DNA from: Amycolatopsis sp. MtRt-6
GTDB taxonomy: Bacteria > Actinomycetota > Actinomycetes > Mycobacteriales > Pseudonocardiaceae
NCBI RefSeq assembly: GCF_017308975.1
Contig: NZ_JADWPD010000016.1
Coordinates: 1-64,000 of the forward strand
Direction of reading: 5' to 3'
DNA: 64,000 nt
The notes under the pieces are model-generated. The model made no database searches. It was not told where the DNA came from and saw only the letters and a program-made list of their open reading frames with translations. Position numbers and translations under genes: made by a program. Of the stretch, positions 62,692 through 64,000 are shown in pieces (positions within the stretch are counted from its first letter, which is position 1; each line of letters opens with the position of its first letter).

Positions 62692-63086
62692 TCACCGTGG
62701 CGGGGGCCGTCCTGCTGCTGATCGGGGTGGCGATGCTCGTCCTGCCCGGCCCCGGGCTGCTGCTCGTGCTCGCCGGGCTGCTGGTGCTGGCGTCGGAGTT
62801 CCCGGCGCTCGAGCGGTACGTCGACCCGGTGCGCGACCGCGCGATGAAGGCGGCCGAAGACAGCGTGTCGTCGCCGCTGCGGATCGCCGGGTCGGTGCTG
62901 GCCGGGCTGGCGCTGCTGGCGGCCGGGATCGTCTGGGGCACGGTGCGGTCGCTCCCGTTCAGCGGCTGGAGCACCGGGTCGAGCCTGATCCTGTCGTCGG
63001 TGATCCTGTTCGCGCTGCTGATCTGGAGCTACCAGCGGGTCAAGGCGCGCCGCGAGGCCGGGACCCGGGCTTCGACCGACCGGTAG
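62658..63086 (+). CDS. PGPGW-type transmembrane protein
   Basis: A 142-aa membrane protein with three helices. The first pair holds AMLVLPGPGLLLVLAGL, matching the PGPGW/TIGR02611 family of small actinobacterial membrane proteins of unknown function. GTG 62658 is preceded by GGGAG 7 nt upstream and lies inside the end of the serine hydrolase gene. The C-terminal KARREAGTR is cytoplasmic. Confidence 0.8.
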   Translation: MGIGKQTKRILITVAGAVLLLIGVAMLVLPGPGLLLVLAGLLVLASEFPALERYVDPVRDRAMKAAEDSVSSPLRIAGSVLAGLALLAAGIVWGTVRSLPFSGWSTGSSLILSSVILFALLIWSYQRVKARREAGTRASTDR

Positions 63087-63096
63087 CCTCGGCGCC

Positions 63097-63747
63097 ATGA
63101 GCGCCGGATTCCAGCGCGCCCGCCGTCCCGAGCAGATCGAGGCGCGCCGGCGGGCGATCCTCGCCGCCGCGCGGGAGCTGCTCGCCGAACGTCCGGTCGC
63201 CGACATCAGCCTGCGGGAGCTGGCCTGTCACGTCGGGCTCGCGAAGTCCAACGTCATCCGGTACTTCGACAGCCGCGAGGCGATCTTCCTGGAGGTCCTC
63301 GACAGCGCGTGGACGGCGTGGCTGGACGAGCTGGAAGAAGCGCTCGGCGAAGCGGGGCCGGTGGAGCCCGGCTTCGCGCGCGAGGAGCGGGTCGCCGGGA
63401 CGATCGCGGCGACGCTCACCGGCCGCCGGGTGCTGTGCGAGCTGCTGAGCTCGATGGCGCCGGTGCTGGAGCGCAACATCCCGGTGGAGTTCGCCCGCAG
63501 CTTCCGGCGCCGGGCCGCCGCGAACACCGAACGGCTGGGCGAGCTGGTGCGGGTCCGGGTGCCGGAGCTGCCGGTCGAGGCGGCGCGGCACTTCGCCCGC
63601 GGAGTGGTGGTGCTGGTGTCGGGCTCGTGGCCCGCGGCCCACCCGACGGCGGCCGTGGCGGCCGTCGATCCGGGGGACGCGCCGGCGTTCGGGCTGGCCG
63701 AGGGCCTCACGAACCTGCTGGCCGGGCTCGTCGCGCGAGGGCGGTGA
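63097..63747 (+). CDS. TetR-family transcriptional regulator
   Basis: A 216-aa regulator. The N-terminal HTH spans RRAILAAARELLAERPVADISLRELACHVGLAKSNVIRYFDSREAIF. The ligand domain is Ala/Arg-rich with LTGRRVLCELLSSMAPVLERNI. It starts 10 bp after the PGPGW gene. Its 3' end overlaps the convergent epimerase-like gene by 41 bp. That neighbour is a plausible target, as TetR genes next to SDR genes are common (inference). Confidence 0.88.
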   Translation: MSAGFQRARRPEQIEARRRAILAAARELLAERPVADISLRELACHVGLAKSNVIRYFDSREAIFLEVLDSAWTAWLDELEEALGEAGPVEPGFAREERVAGTIAATLTGRRVLCELLSSMAPVLERNIPVEFARSFRRRAAANTERLGELVRVRVPELPVEAARHFARGVVVLVSGSWPAAHPTAAVAAVDPGDAPAFGLAEGLTNLLAGLVARGR

Positions 63748-64000
63748 TGTCCGCGTTCTCCAGGATCGGCCGCTCGTACCCCGCCGAGGCCACGGCCAGC
63801 ATCGCGAGCCCGATGTCCTCCGTGGTCGTCACCGCGCGCGGGAACAGCCGCTTCAGCACCGGGTACAGCGGCATCGCGACGCGGTAGAGCACCCGGTACA
63901 GCGGGGTCTTCGAGGTGATGCCGTGCAGTGGCTGGATGTAGCCGGGGCGGAAGGCGAACGTCCGCAGCGGCAGCCGCGCCAGCGCGTTCTCCGTCGCGCC
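63707..64000 (-). CDS. NAD-dependent epimerase/SDR-like protein, C-terminal part (runs off the window)
   Basis: The last 97 codons of a gene whose start lies beyond 64000. The translation runs GATENALARLPLRTFAFRPG, then YIQPLHGITSKTPLYRVLY and ENADITALARR. It resembles the C-terminus of atypical SDR proteins of the NAD(P)H-binding epimerase group (RPGxIQPxHG block). The Rossmann motif is outside the window, so the family call is moderate. Confidence 0.6.
   Translation of the reverse strand, partial: GATENALARLPLRTFAFRPGYIQPLHGITSKTPLYRVLYRVAMPLYPVLKRLFPRAVTTTEDIGLAMLAVASAGYERPILENADITALARRARPAGS

Overview
The window is a high-GC actinobacterial chromosome segment, about 70% G+C by eye. Gene density is high, GTG starts and 4-bp ATGA/GTGA overlaps are common, and several genes look leaderless. 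The tmRNA tag (ADSSQREFALAA), the gene content (FtsEX-SmpB, PadR, UPF0182, ESX-type small proteins, a second type IIA topoisomerase) and two highly similar G/C-rich repeats beside structural RNA genes point to the Pseudonocardiaceae, probably an Amycolatopsis-like organism. That taxonomic call is inference.

Layout. 0-6.3 kb: zincin-like protein, PDZ/Lon-like protease, PPA1309-family protein and a UPF0182 membrane protein. 6.4-7.1 kb: two initiator tRNA genes separated by a G-rich repeat-bearing spacer. 7.4-12.3 kb: PadR regulator, prfB, ftsE, ftsX, smpB and an amidohydrolase. 12.3-16.5 kb: membrane acyltransferase, a small protein, and a sensor/histidine kinase/response regulator operon. 16.7-18.8 kb: tmRNA with its terminator and a second copy of the RNA-associated repeat, a 70-aa ORF and a GGDEF diguanylate cyclase. 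18.9-20.1 kb: MFS exporter. 20.2-27.9 kb: a histidine-utilisation regulon (IclR regulator, palindromic operator, hutH-hutU-M20 amidohydrolase-hutF-hutI). 27.9-31.8 kb: secreted lipase, nitrilase-fold membrane protein, and a PiT phosphate transporter with a PHO-box-like leader. 31.8-33.2 kb: two small cytosolic proteins and an array of six operator-like palindromes. 33.2-37.1 kb: a second two-component system, an FAD monooxygenase and its divergent TetR. 37.2-40.2 kb: a 998-aa nucleotide cyclase-like/STAND NTPase/TPR protein of visibly lower G+C. 40.3-46.7 kb: ABC exporter, HrpB-type helicase, solute-binding lipoprotein, MauE/DoxX + DsbA redox pair. 46.7-49.2 kb: a four-gene ESX-associated operon (WXG/EspC-like protein, NlpC/P60 hydrolase, two YbaB-like proteins). 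49.5-57.1 kb: secreted ThuA-ricin protein, topoisomerase IV-like subunits A and B, PLD-like protein. 57.2-64 kb: flavin monooxygenase + FMN reductase, a degenerate tandem repeat, DUF222-HNH protein, DHFR-like protein, serine hydrolase, small membrane protein, TetR, and the 3' part of an NAD-dependent epimerase-like gene.

Most of the window is conserved chromosomal core. The parts that stand out are the cyclase-STAND-TPR gene at 37.2-40.2 kb, the palindrome array at 32.87-33.06 kb, the GTCC-N2-W-N2-GGAC palindrome scattered through coding and non-coding DNA, and the repeat that sits just 3' of both an initiator tRNA and the tmRNA. I saw no CRISPR array, prophage or large biosynthetic cluster.
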